DNA of 64,000 bases, from contig CP137877.1 of assembly GCA_034406715.1 (NCBI GenBank), positions 248,001-312,000 of the forward strand, read 5' to 3'. Below the pieces are notes generated by a model. The model saw only the letters and a program-made list of their open reading frames with translations. It did not search any database and was not told the origin of the DNA. Below are positions 54,852-64,000 of this stretch, in pieces. Both the position numbers and the translations under genes were made by a program. The DNA is from Rhodotorula mucilaginosa. Taxonomy: Eukaryota > Basidiomycota > Microbotryomycetes > Sporidiobolales > Sporidiobolaceae. Numbering within the stretch: position 1 is the stretch's first letter; each line of letters opens with the position of its first letter.

Positions 54852-56575
54852 ATGCTCGGCTCTACACTGCGTCGATCGCACGCTGCTATGCGTCCGGCAG
54901 TCTTTGCCGCAGCCGCGCGTGGTTTGCACGTCTCGACCCCCCACATGAAGCAGATTGAGCGGATCACGGTCGTCGGCGCCGGACTCATGGGCGCAGGCAT
55001 CGCGCAGGCGAGTCTTCTCTACCATACTGCCTAGTCGACGCTTGCTGTCCCAGGGCTGACTTGGGAAGGGGCCTATTCCCTTGAGGGGAACAGGTTGCGG
55101 CAGATGCGGGTGTCAAGGTGGTCATTACGGACGTCAGCGACCAGGCTCTCGACAACGGGTGAGTGCTCATTCTCCCCTCTCGGAGACAATCAGTGGACGC
55201 CACAAGGGCGAAGGGGCGTCTCACCGGACGGGAAGGAGCGGAACGGAAATGGCGCCGGGAAGGTCGAGGAATCGACCGCTGCCGGAGTGCTTCTTCATCC
55301 ACGCAAACCGAGCGCTGACGAAAAAGGACTGTTCTGCCTTTGCCCGCGGGACAATAGACGCTCCATCATCAACAAATCTCTGACTCGCATCGCGCGCAAA
55401 AAGTCTCCCGACGACGCCGCCGCCCAAAAGGACTACATCGACCGCGTCTTTGCCAACATCTCGACGACCACTTCGGCCCAAGAAGCCGCCGCCTCGCCCG
55501 ACCTGATCGTCGAAGCGATCGTCGAGAACCTCAAGACGAAGCAGGACTTGTTCCAGCGGTTCGACGGGATCGCTCCGGCGCACACCATCTTTGCGAGCAA
55601 CACGAGCAGTCTCAGCGTGCGCAAGATTGCCGAACTCGTCTCGGACGAGCGCAAGAAGCGCTTCCTCGCCCTGCACTACTTCAACCCGGTCCCAGCCATG
55701 CGCTTGGTGAGGAAGACCCTCTTCTCCTCGTCCCCTTGTTCGTCCGGGCCCACCAAGCTGACTCCTATGTTCTCCCGCGATTGGGCAGGTGGAGATCGTT
55801 TCTACGAGCGAGACTTCTCCTGAAGTCGTTGAAGACGTCGTCGAGTTGAGCAAGCGGATGAAGAAGACTCCGGTTCGCTGCGGCGACACGCCAGGGTGAG
55901 CACGCGCCCGACCGTCACGCGCAGGATCGGCTTCTCTTCTCTGGGGAAAACAAACCTTGAATGTTGACCGACATATGTGTGCGTGCTTACACCTATTCGT
56001 ATCCCAGCTTTATCGTCAACCGACTCCTTGTGCCTTACCTGCTGGAGGCGATCCGGATGGTCGAGCGCGGCGAGGCGACCGCCGAGGACATTGACACGGC
56101 GATGAAGCTCGGCGCCGGAGTCCCTATGGGTGCGTGTCATACTCTCCAAAACTCTCCTTCGCCGCTGTGTAAGCTGATCAGGCGAGCTCCGCACACAGGT
56201 CCTCTGGAGCTGGCAGACGTACGTTTTGAGCCTTCTTTTCTCTTTTATCGTGGATCCGCTGCCCTCATGACCCTCACAGGAGCTGATCGAATACGGATTT
56301 TCTGTCTCCCGCGCAGTTTGTCGGCCTCGACACGCTCTCGCACATCGCTCGTGGATGGCGCGAGGAGCGCGTCTCGACTGGCGAGATTGACGCGAAGCAG
56401 GTCGAGGAGGTCCCGACACTCGAGAAACTCGTCCAGGCTGGAAAGCTCGGTCGTAAGAGTGGCAAGGGATTGTTTGACTGTGAGTGCCACACCTCTCGGG
56501 GTTGACTCCGGATCGACGTCCGGCGGACTGACGCTGGATTTTCACGTTGTTTGCGGCCTCACAGACTCTTCATGA
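54852..56575 (+). CDS. Mitochondrial L-3-hydroxyacyl-CoA dehydrogenase
   Basis: The protein starts [15 protein letters not shown], a mitochondrial presequence, then [15 protein letters not shown] (NAD-binding GxGxxG), ITDVSD, and [21 protein letters not shown] carries the catalytic His, followed by [40 protein letters not shown], and an end [11 protein letters not shown]. This matches short-chain HADH, the third step of beta-oxidation in the matrix. About eight introns; the short first exons are clear, and the last exon contributes only YSS and the stop. The product length (about 320 residues) is normal for the family. Confidence 0.95.
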
Positions 56576-56806
56576 GATCCAGCGGCACGATGTGCACGCG
56601 CAAGCGTTCGCCTTGAAACGCCCACTACTCGGACCCCTCGGGGCCCGACAATCTTTTGCTGTATCATCCCCTCCATGTGGCGTCGCTTTTGCATTTTACG
56701 TTCGATCGGAAGTCGCGAAGAGGGCTCGCTCGCGCTTCTCGGAAGTGCGGCGTGGAAAATTCGACGATATAGGGGCTCGGCTAGCCAGTGGCAGCCTGGC
56801 GATACT

Positions 56807-56858
56807 AAGTCGAGTCCGCTAGCCTAACGGAAGAAGAGTCGGACGTCGGACTCGACTT
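56807..56858. other. Perfect 12-bp inverted repeat (hairpin)
   Basis: AAGTCGAGTCCG at 56807-56818 is the exact reverse complement of CGGACTCGACTT at 56847-56858, with a 28-nt loop. It lies in the 351 bp between the HADH stop and the next start, and the right arm runs into a T-rich stretch. Nothing else was recognised in 56576-56926. It may be a folded 3' UTR element or a small RNA; the function is unknown. Confidence 0.7.
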
Positions 56859-56926
56859 TTCTCGTTGGCTTCCGCGTGACGCTGCTTCCCTCTCTCTACA
56901 CACGCCATACTACACATTGATAGCTA

Positions 56927-58928
56927 ATGGCGACGCCGGCGCTTGCTGCTTCCTTGGCGCAGCTCACTGGTCTCGGTACGCGTCCCGACTGCCGAGCCGT
57001 GCCGGCGAGAGTGTGCCATCAGCAGAAGTTGACGTCGGTCCGCCGGGCCTTGCAGATGTCGCCACGGCGCAGGAGCAGCTGTTGCCGCACCTTGACTCGC
57101 TCCAGAACAGCAACGAAGTCCGGAACTACCTCGACGTGCGTCCGGAAGTCGTCCTGTCGAAGAAGCACCCACTGACGTTGCCCCAGTCAACCGGCGACAG
57201 TCTCTCCTCGCTCCCGGGCCGGCAGCTCAACAGTTCATAGCGATGTACACGGCGTATCGCTTCCCTTCCGCACCAGCCGCCGCCTCGAAAGCCGGCGGCA
57301 CCTCGACGTGGGCACACCGGAACGCCGCCGCTTCCTCCGGTGCGGCGTCGTCTTCATCCGCCGCATCTTCGCGTGCAGCGTCTCCAGCCCACGGTCGCCT
57401 CTCGCGCGAGAAAGACCTCGATCGAGCGTTGAAGACGGCCCCGAAAGGAGGCAAGGTGTACATCAAAGAGCGGGAAGACCAACTCGATCAGCAGTGGGGA
57501 GGAGCGGCGGCGCGGGCTGCTTCTTCACGATCCTCGAGCGGGCAGAGGCCGTCGGCGCCTCCAGTACCAGTCGTCGCACCTTCCAACTCTGCCACAAGCT
57601 CGGCGGGCCCGTCACGAGCAGTCGTCTCGGCTCAGCCGCAAAACAAGGGCAAGGCGAAAGCGACTCAGGGTGCTGCCGCCTCTGAAGCCGAGACTGAACT
57701 GTCGGAAGAAGGCGCGGTCGAGCTGTTGCGGATCGAGAGAGCGCTCCGAGGCTTCGAGCCACGCAAAGAGTCGCAAAGGAGGAGTTGCTTCTGCCAGGGT
57801 GAGCTGCTCGGTTCCCTCTCGCATTTGCGAAGGAGGACTGGGCGAGCGCCCAGCGACCTCTCGCATTAACATTGTAGGTCCGCATGCTGACGAATGTGCT
57901 TATAAATCCTTGCAGCCCGCCAGCACCCGCTCGCAAGCTACGCCCCTCTTTGCCCACGGTGCTCCCTTGTCCTCTGCGTCATCAACCTCCCGTCGGCGCC
58001 CTGCCCTTCTTGCTCACACACGCCACTCCTGTCCTCCGCCGCTGTTGCCACACATATCGCTTCGCTCCAATCGGCTCGGGAGGACCTCCTCGCGCGCGAG
58101 AAACGGCGGGTGCAACTCGCCAAAGAGCAAGAAGAACGCGAACGCGCCGCGATCCGCTTTCCCGATCTTGCAGCTGCGGAGGCCCGAGGGCCGGTTCCGA
58201 GTGGGGTAAGGTCATATGCGGGACATGCGGGTGGCGGCTCGACCATGTCGGAACGGATCGACCGAGCGTATCAAGCGAGGGCGACGGCGGCGCATGCCGG
58301 CAAGGGAGGGGGAGGAGGAGGCGGCAACTCTGCCGCGAGCACCGGAGCAGGTCGAGTCCTCCGACTTGATGGCAAGACTGGGAAAGTCAAGGTGCAGACC
58401 AAAGTCGTCAAGCCCTCCACGGCTAGCTCGTCGAATGGTCGTGGCAAGGCGACCGTTGTGGAGGAGACGACTGCTGTCCTGGACGCCGATGACGACGACG
58501 GGTTCGTGCCATGGATCGACGTCAACGACGACGGCGTCAGGGGACAGCTCTCGGTTCGGTCCGTCGACGGCGAAACGATTGCGCAGCGACGTCGACCGGA
58601 GGGGCGACTCTTTGCGAACGTGACGCTGCCGGAGGACGAGTGGCCCGTCTGGGTCCCGGCGGCAAGCGACGAGCGTCGACTCGACGATGATGAGGACGGC
58701 GACCTGACGAACGAGAATGGTGGCCAAGCTGGGGGTCGCGCGGCCGCCACCAATCCCGGCGCGAACTCTGATCCAAGGACTGCATCTGCATCGAACGGAG
58801 CAGCACCAGCTCGTGCGGCAGTACCCGGAGCAGCTATACCGACGGAAGATGGAGCCAAATCTAAGCGGAGGCGAGGAGGCAAGGCGGGCAAGGAAACTAA
58901 AGGCAAAGAGGGCGCGGGAGCACCCTGA
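56927..58928 (+). CDS. ASC-1 type zinc-finger protein (TRIP4/Rqt4)
   Basis: About four exons. The first (MATPALAASLAQLTGL) is followed by EVRNYLDVRPEV (early helices) and a low-complexity Ser/Ala region. Near the middle, across an intron, is the zf-C2HC5 finger: CFCQ joined to ARQHPLASYAPLCPRC, then VCINLP-like sequence and CPSC. After it comes LAREKRRVQLAKEQEERERAA and the family end-motif RVLRLDGKTGKVKV. In yeast and human this protein (Rqt4, TRIP4) acts with a helicase in the ASC-1/RQT complex that splits collided ribosomes. The C-terminus is basic. The extra Ser/Ala and Gly stretches are longer than in yeast Rqt4. Confidence 0.85.
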
Positions 58929-59229
58929 ATCGGGAGCGAGATCGGCGGAGACTCGAAGCTAGATCCACCTGCTCCATAGACAACGTGCATTTTATTTCGC
59001 CGATCCAAGCCTACACATGGCCTTGACCGAAAATGCGGCGGTCTCCGCGGACTCTTTGACTGGTTCTCATCCGCTCTCGCCCGATCCAAAGACTCTTTTG
59101 ATCAAACGACTCCACGCTCTGATCCACGCCAGCTCGCAAGCACGAGCCAAGACTCGTCGGATCCATAGCTCTCACAGCTCGCAGTCAAGCCGCTCTCCCT
59201 AGCCCACGCCCCGAAGAGACTTCGGCATC

Positions 59230-59979
59230 ATGGCATTCCGCGCCACATTCCGCCGCTGTGCGGCCGACATCCAGAACCTGTCGCCGTCTGCCACGTCGGA
59301 GCTCGCAAAGGAGCTCCTGCCCCCGCTGCAGCTGTACCGGCGCCTCCTGCGGGTGCACCGCAAGGTGTTGCCGGTCGAGATGCGGCTGATGGGCGACGAG
59401 TACGTCAAGGTGAGTAGTTCTAGGAGTCTGCCTGTCTGAGGAGAGAGCAGAACGCTCACACTTTGACTGGGCCAGGCCGAATTCCGACGAACGCGCTCGA
59501 CCGATAACCCTCTACACATTGTCGGGTTCCTGAGCGAGTGGAAAAAGTACCTCGACCACCACGAGGCTCTGCTCGAAGAACCGTCGGCGTCCGCAGATTC
59601 GGAAGAGGCAGCGGCAGCGGCAGCGGCTACAAACGCCTCCGAGACGGACCGGAAGCGCCGCGCAATCGGCCAGCGAATGGACCCGAGTGTACTCGAAGCA
59701 GTACGTCAAGGCGGTTCTCCCACTCCCCTTCCCGTCCACACGTCCCTATATAGCGCGGATCGATTGTCGCTAACCTCTTGTATCTCTCAGCTCTCAGCAG
59801 ACCAGATCGGCCAACTCTACGAGCTCTTCCAAGCCTCTCAAGACGTTTGGCTCACGCCGGAGGAACTCGAGGCGAAGCTCAAGGCAGAAGGGCGGACCGA
59901 GGAGGGCATCCCGGCGGGACAGGTCCTGCCGGATCTGGGCAAGGCCAACCGGATAGGGGGAGATGGCGAGGGGCGGTAG
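59230..59979 (+). CDS. Succinate dehydrogenase assembly factor 3 (ACN9 family)
   Basis: The protein has the LYR-family signature: [19 protein letters not shown], then [34 protein letters not shown], as in Acn9/SDHAF3 (yeast Sdh7). It shields the iron-sulfur subunit of complex II during assembly in the mitochondrial matrix. Three exons; the first ends after GDEYVK. There is an alanine-rich insert ([13 protein letters not shown]) and a longer C-terminal tail than in yeast. The stop at 59979 is 217 bp from that of the convergent urease gene. Confidence 0.93.
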
Positions 59980-60196
59980 TACGACTGGCCCCTGAATTCA
60001 AGGTCGTCGCTTCCGCAAACTCCTTCTCCGGTTTCGCTCGTTCCGTCGCTTCTCGAGGTTCGCACGGTGGAGTAGTGAACGGTATGATATAGCATAAACT
60101 CGACAGCGACCTCGTTACTCATTACCGGAAAGCCTGCCGATCGAGCGGAATCAACAACATGGGAAGGAAGGAACCTGGACCGGCAATGTCATAGCT

Positions 60197-63100
60197 TCAG
60201 AACAGCATGTAGCCCTGAGCGAGCGGGACCTTTGTCGCAGGAGGCACGGTGCAGTGCACGCCATCCGCCTCGACCTGCAGGCGGGGAAAGGGTGCGGAAG
60301 TCAGCAAGGAGGGGAACGAAAGAAGGGCCTGGGAACGCAAGTGACGAGTCCGTACGCGGTAACTCTCTGGATCGACGGTGAGTTTCGGTTTCGCATCGTT
60401 GAGCTTGAGGTGGCTCTTGCCGATCTTGCGGCAATTCTTGACGGGGACGACTCGCTTCTTGAGCCCGTACTTTTCGATCGTTCCTGCGAGCAGAAACTCT
60501 CCAGGGTTAGTCGACCCGTCTAACACACGACATGTTGAATCAAACCCGCACTACAGGCGCTGGCGAGACTTCCGGGGATATGAGAAGGAGTGACAATGGG
60601 AGACAACGCACCGGTGTCGACGGAAAGCTGGGAGACGAAGAGCACAGAGTTGAGCGCAGCAGCTCCCGGTTGACATCCCCACATGGGGCGTCCAATGATA
60701 GGTTGGACAGTAGGGATACTCTACGATAAAGCTCAAGGTCAGCGAGACGGAAAGCGCGCAGACATTGCGATAACCCTTCGCTTACCCCATTCGCATCGCC
60801 AATCTGATCGCAGCAGCAAACTTCCATCAGTATCTCGGAAACGTCAAAGCAGACTTGACCGAGAGTCCCATGCTCACGTTTGCCCACGCGATGATGCCGC
60901 CCTTGATGACCATCTCTGGCCGAACGCCAAAGTTTGCAGGTGTCCACAGCACGAGGTCGGCCAGCTTGCCGACGCTGATGTCGCCCAGCTCTTCGGACGT
61001 GCCGAAAATGATCGCCGGATTGATCGTATACTTTGCCACGTAGCGCTGGTAGGATGGAGGCACGGTCAGATACTCGTATGCCGCACCTGTCGGAGAATTG
61101 AATCGCTAGCTCACCTTGACTCGCTCGTTGTCGACCCCTTCCCGCTTCTCCTCCTTCAGAGGGCCGCGGAACTCTTTCATCTTCGAAGCCGTGCGCCACG
61201 TGCGCGACACGACCTCACCGATGCGACCCATGGCTTGCGAATCCGACGAGATGACCGAGATGGCGCCGTCATCTTGGAGAACGTCTTCCGCCGCGACGGT
61301 CTCTGCGCGGATGCGCGATTCGGCGAAGGCAATGTCTTCGGCTGCGATACATGTGGCAGCGTTAGCCAGGGCAAGTTGGGGACGCCTGTGTGACGAAGAC
61401 TCACGGATTGAACGGTCAAGGTGATGGCAAACCATCAACATCTGCGATCCACAAGAGGAACGAAATCAGATGTTAATCAGACTCTCGACATCCCAGAGAG
61501 CGCACTCCGAGAGAAGGGACGCACGTCGAGGTGCTCGTCGAGCGTGTTCTGGGCATACGGGCGGGTAGGGTTCGTGGACGATGGCAGGACATTCTCGTAT
61601 TCAGAAACGACCAAAATGTCCGGAGCGTGTCCTCCTCTGCCGGTAGTAAGAAGCAAGATCAGCGCGCCGCATTGACGGGGGTACACGTCGGCTACCGGAA
61701 GGTGACGCTTACCCTGCCCCTTCGGTGTGGTAGCTCGAGACGACGCGGTTGTCGAAAGCGGCGATCGTGTCGTGAACATAGCCCATCTCGTTGTTGGTGT
61801 CCGAATGCAGATTGACCTGGATGTCGTACTCGTCGGCCACGGTAAGGCAGTTGTCGATCGCGGACGCCGTCGAACCCCAATCCTGACGGTGCGAGGCAAG
61901 CACGGATCAGCAAACGATGGGTTTTTCTGAGACAGCGCCGGAAGAGCATTTCTGGAACTACCTCGTGGACTTTGAGACCGGCCACTCCGGCGCGAATCTG
62001 ATCGACAAGGCCGGCAGGACCCGAGTCGTTCCCTTTGCCGGTGAAAGCAAAGTTGAGGGCGATCCCGTCCGTCGCAGCCATCATGGTCTTGATGTTGGTC
62101 TGCCCGGGCGTGCAAGTAGTCGCCTTGGAGCCTGACGAGGGTCCGGTACCGCCACCGAGCAGAGTAGTCTGTCAGGGTCGTCAAAATGGAAAACAGTTTT
62201 GGTGAGATCAGGTAGGCGTTGTGAGAGTGCCATCGCTCGGAGCAGGGACGAGAACGTACGATACCGCTCGCGAGCGCTTCCTCGCAGATTTGAGGACAGG
62301 TATAGTGCACTGTGGATTTATCAATCGCGCCATCGCACAACGAGGGAAGGCAGACCGCAAAAGATTCAGTTTTCGGGTATGAAGACGAGCTTCTCGTGAT
62401 GGAACGCAGGCGCGTATCGCTGAATACGAGCGTACCGTGCGCATCAAAGGCTCCATAGGTGACGATCAGCTTTTCGCCGCCGATGACTTCGGTGTTGACG
62501 CCGACAATCATTCCGGGCGTGATGCCATCCATCACGTCCGGGTTACCGCCTTTGCCGATGGCGGAGATGCGATGGTTCTTGATACCGATGTCGGCCTATG
62601 TGTTGTGCACGTGACTCGGAGAGCATGTAAGGGCCCTTGAACGCTTGAAGTCGAAGAAAGAAAGAACGTCCGGACGCACCTTGTAGATCCCCTGCCAGTC
62701 GATGATGAGAGCGTTGGTAATGATGCAGTCGAGCGTCTCGCTGTCAGGCATCCCGGTCGCCTGACCCATCCCCTCGCGGATCGTCTTGCCTAAAGGACGG
62801 GGGAGAAAAAAGAAGACACAAAAAACACAGGCGAATGGGTCAGGTTTGAGCTCGGCGACAAGTGTACAGCGCTTGCTTGCTGGCTTCTGCTCACCTCCCC
62901 CGAATTTGCACTCGTCACCATAGACAGTCATGTCCTCCTCAATCTCGATCCAAAGTTCCGTATCCGCCAAACGGAGCCGGTCTCCTTTCGTCGGCCCAAA
63001 CATGCTCGCATAACTCTCGCGACTCGCCTCGAACGGTTTGATCTGGGTCCGGTCCGAGGTCACGAGCGCGATGGGTTCGGGAGTGTGGAGGAAGCCGAGA

Positions 63101-64000
63101 TCGATGAGGCGGGAGAGGGTCGAGGCGGTGAGAGAAGGGTCCGAGAGGTGCTTTTCGAGGCTCGAATTGAGCAGGCGGTTGCCACCTTCCGGCGCAGCGG
63201 ATACCACCAGCAAGGTCAGTATCATTGCCCGCCCCCACAAAAGCTGACTGTTCCCAACATGCCCGCTTGAGGTGGAAGTGTATGTGTGGCGCACCTGTGA
63301 CGATTTTGTTTCCTCCGATCTGCACGAGAGTGACTGTCTTGCTGTCGCCCGGTTCGAAGCGGACCGCGGTCCCGGCCGCGATATCGAGGCGCTTGAAAAA
63401 GGCCTTTTCGCGGTCGAAGGAAAGGGCGCGGTTCGTCTCGCAGAAATGGAAGTGCGAGCCGACCTGCGGAGGAGGATACGGGCGTCAGCGTGAAGGTCTC
63501 TGTCGGCATCAGAATCGCACGCCTGTGATGTTGAACCAGACGAAGTGCAGAAGCAAGGCACGAACGAGGGCGTACTTGAATGGGCCGATCTCCCGTATTG
63601 GTCACCTTGAGCCGGACCCTCTCCCGGCCTTCGTTGATCCGGATCGGTTCCTTGCGGACCACGATCGCACCGGGGACTTGTTCATCTTTGAGCCCTTTTG
63701 GTTCGTCAGACCCTTTCGGGAACACTCCCTCCGCGGGGAGGGGCAAGAAAGAGCCGTACAAGGCGAGCGAGAGGTCGTCGTTGACCGAGGGCGAGCAAAT
63801 CGGGTCGTGCACCGTCACGAGAAAGACGCCGTCCGGGAAGGCGCCTTCGACTTGGATATCATGCAACAAGAACGGGACTGCCTAGAGAAGCGGAGAGCGA
63901 GGCCGAGTTCAGCGAAAGTTATTTTTCTGTTTTTTTCGATCGCCGGCGCGGACAGCGCGGAGCACGCGGTACGTATGACTCACGGGCTGGACGTGGACCC
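60197..64000 (-). CDS. URE1: Urease, single-chain fungal type (5' end outside window)
   Basis: The gene runs leftward from beyond 64000 and ends at 60197 with [15 protein letters not shown]. Visible in order are the end of the gamma and the beta domain ([46 protein letters not shown]), then the alpha domain: [36 protein letters not shown] (nickel His), GLKVHE joined to DWGST (carbamylated Lys), [31 protein letters not shown], and [10 protein letters not shown]. More than ten introns split it. Urease hydrolyses urea to ammonia and carbamate and needs accessory proteins to load two nickel ions; none are in the window. The gamma-domain start is missing only because of the window edge. Confidence 0.97.

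Noticed and set aside
60197-64000. Urease as a horizontally acquired bacterial operon
   Set aside because: It is a single fused chain with many spliceosomal introns and local codon use, the normal fungal form.

Overview
The window reads as nuclear DNA of a GC-rich, intron-rich basidiomycete yeast. I infer a red yeast of the Pucciniomycotina (Rhodotorula/Sporobolomyces type). The reasons are short introns of about 30-100 nt with GT(A/G)(A/C)G donors and CTGAC/CTGAT-like branch sites, many small exons, tightly packed genes on both strands, and conserved eukaryotic single-copy genes (RPN11, MED18, VPS71, RNR1, BRN1, ALG7, URE1). The genus is an inference. Protein identities come from recognising conserved motifs by eye, and splice sites were chosen so that the reading frame and family motifs stay continuous.

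1-9.5 kb is a repeat-rich flank. A non-LTR retrotransposon (RT, RNase H and a C-terminal zinc knuckle) sits inside the 3' end of a Ty1/copia-type element, followed by its LTR. A small polyglutamine-tailed gene comes next, then a second, truncated LINE copy on the opposite strand. After that lie about 4.6 kb without recognisable genes. Much of this stretch is poor in CpG and carries decayed copies of the same LINE 3' end and possibly of the LTR, which suggests RIP-like mutation or methylation decay.

9.9-21.2 kb is a dense housekeeping block: a proline-rich hypothetical gene (-), ARL8 (-), a cyclin-D1-binding-protein-like gene (+), RPN11 (-), VPS71/SWC6 (+), MED18 (-) and RNR1 (-). RPN11 appears to have an intron inside its start codon. 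RNR1 appears to carry a 4-nt microexon. The RNR1 upstream region has an E2F-like site.

21.8-23.2 kb is a tRNA island: Thr-CGT on the plus strand; Val-TAC (13-nt intron), Thr-AGT and Arg-ACG (10-nt intron) on the minus strand. CpG-poor, gene-free DNA surrounds it.

24.2-29.1 kb holds a divergent pair of mitotic chromosome genes, a borealin-like gene (-) and condensin BRN1 (+), sharing a 345-bp upstream region. 29.5-44.7 kb holds a single-pass membrane protein, a FIST-like mitochondrial protein, an F-box protein, a membrane-anchored methyltransferase, an intronless 1030-residue mitochondrial protein, a small basic protein with a 6-nt microexon, two unrecognised genes and a SAP-domain protein.

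45.0-52.2 kb carries two tandem short-chain dehydrogenase genes and a sugar-porter MFS transporter. 52.5-64.0 kb carries ALG7 (N-glycosylation), mitochondrial 3-hydroxyacyl-CoA dehydrogenase, the ASC-1/RQT4 zinc-finger protein (ribosome quality control), SDHAF3 (complex II assembly) and most of URE1 (urease), whose 5' end lies outside the window.

I saw no CRISPR array, rRNA, bacterial-type operon or clear horizontal cassette. The most unusual signals are at the level of gene structure: the split start codon, the 4-nt and 6-nt microexons, and the sharp boundary between fresh and decayed copies of one transposon family.
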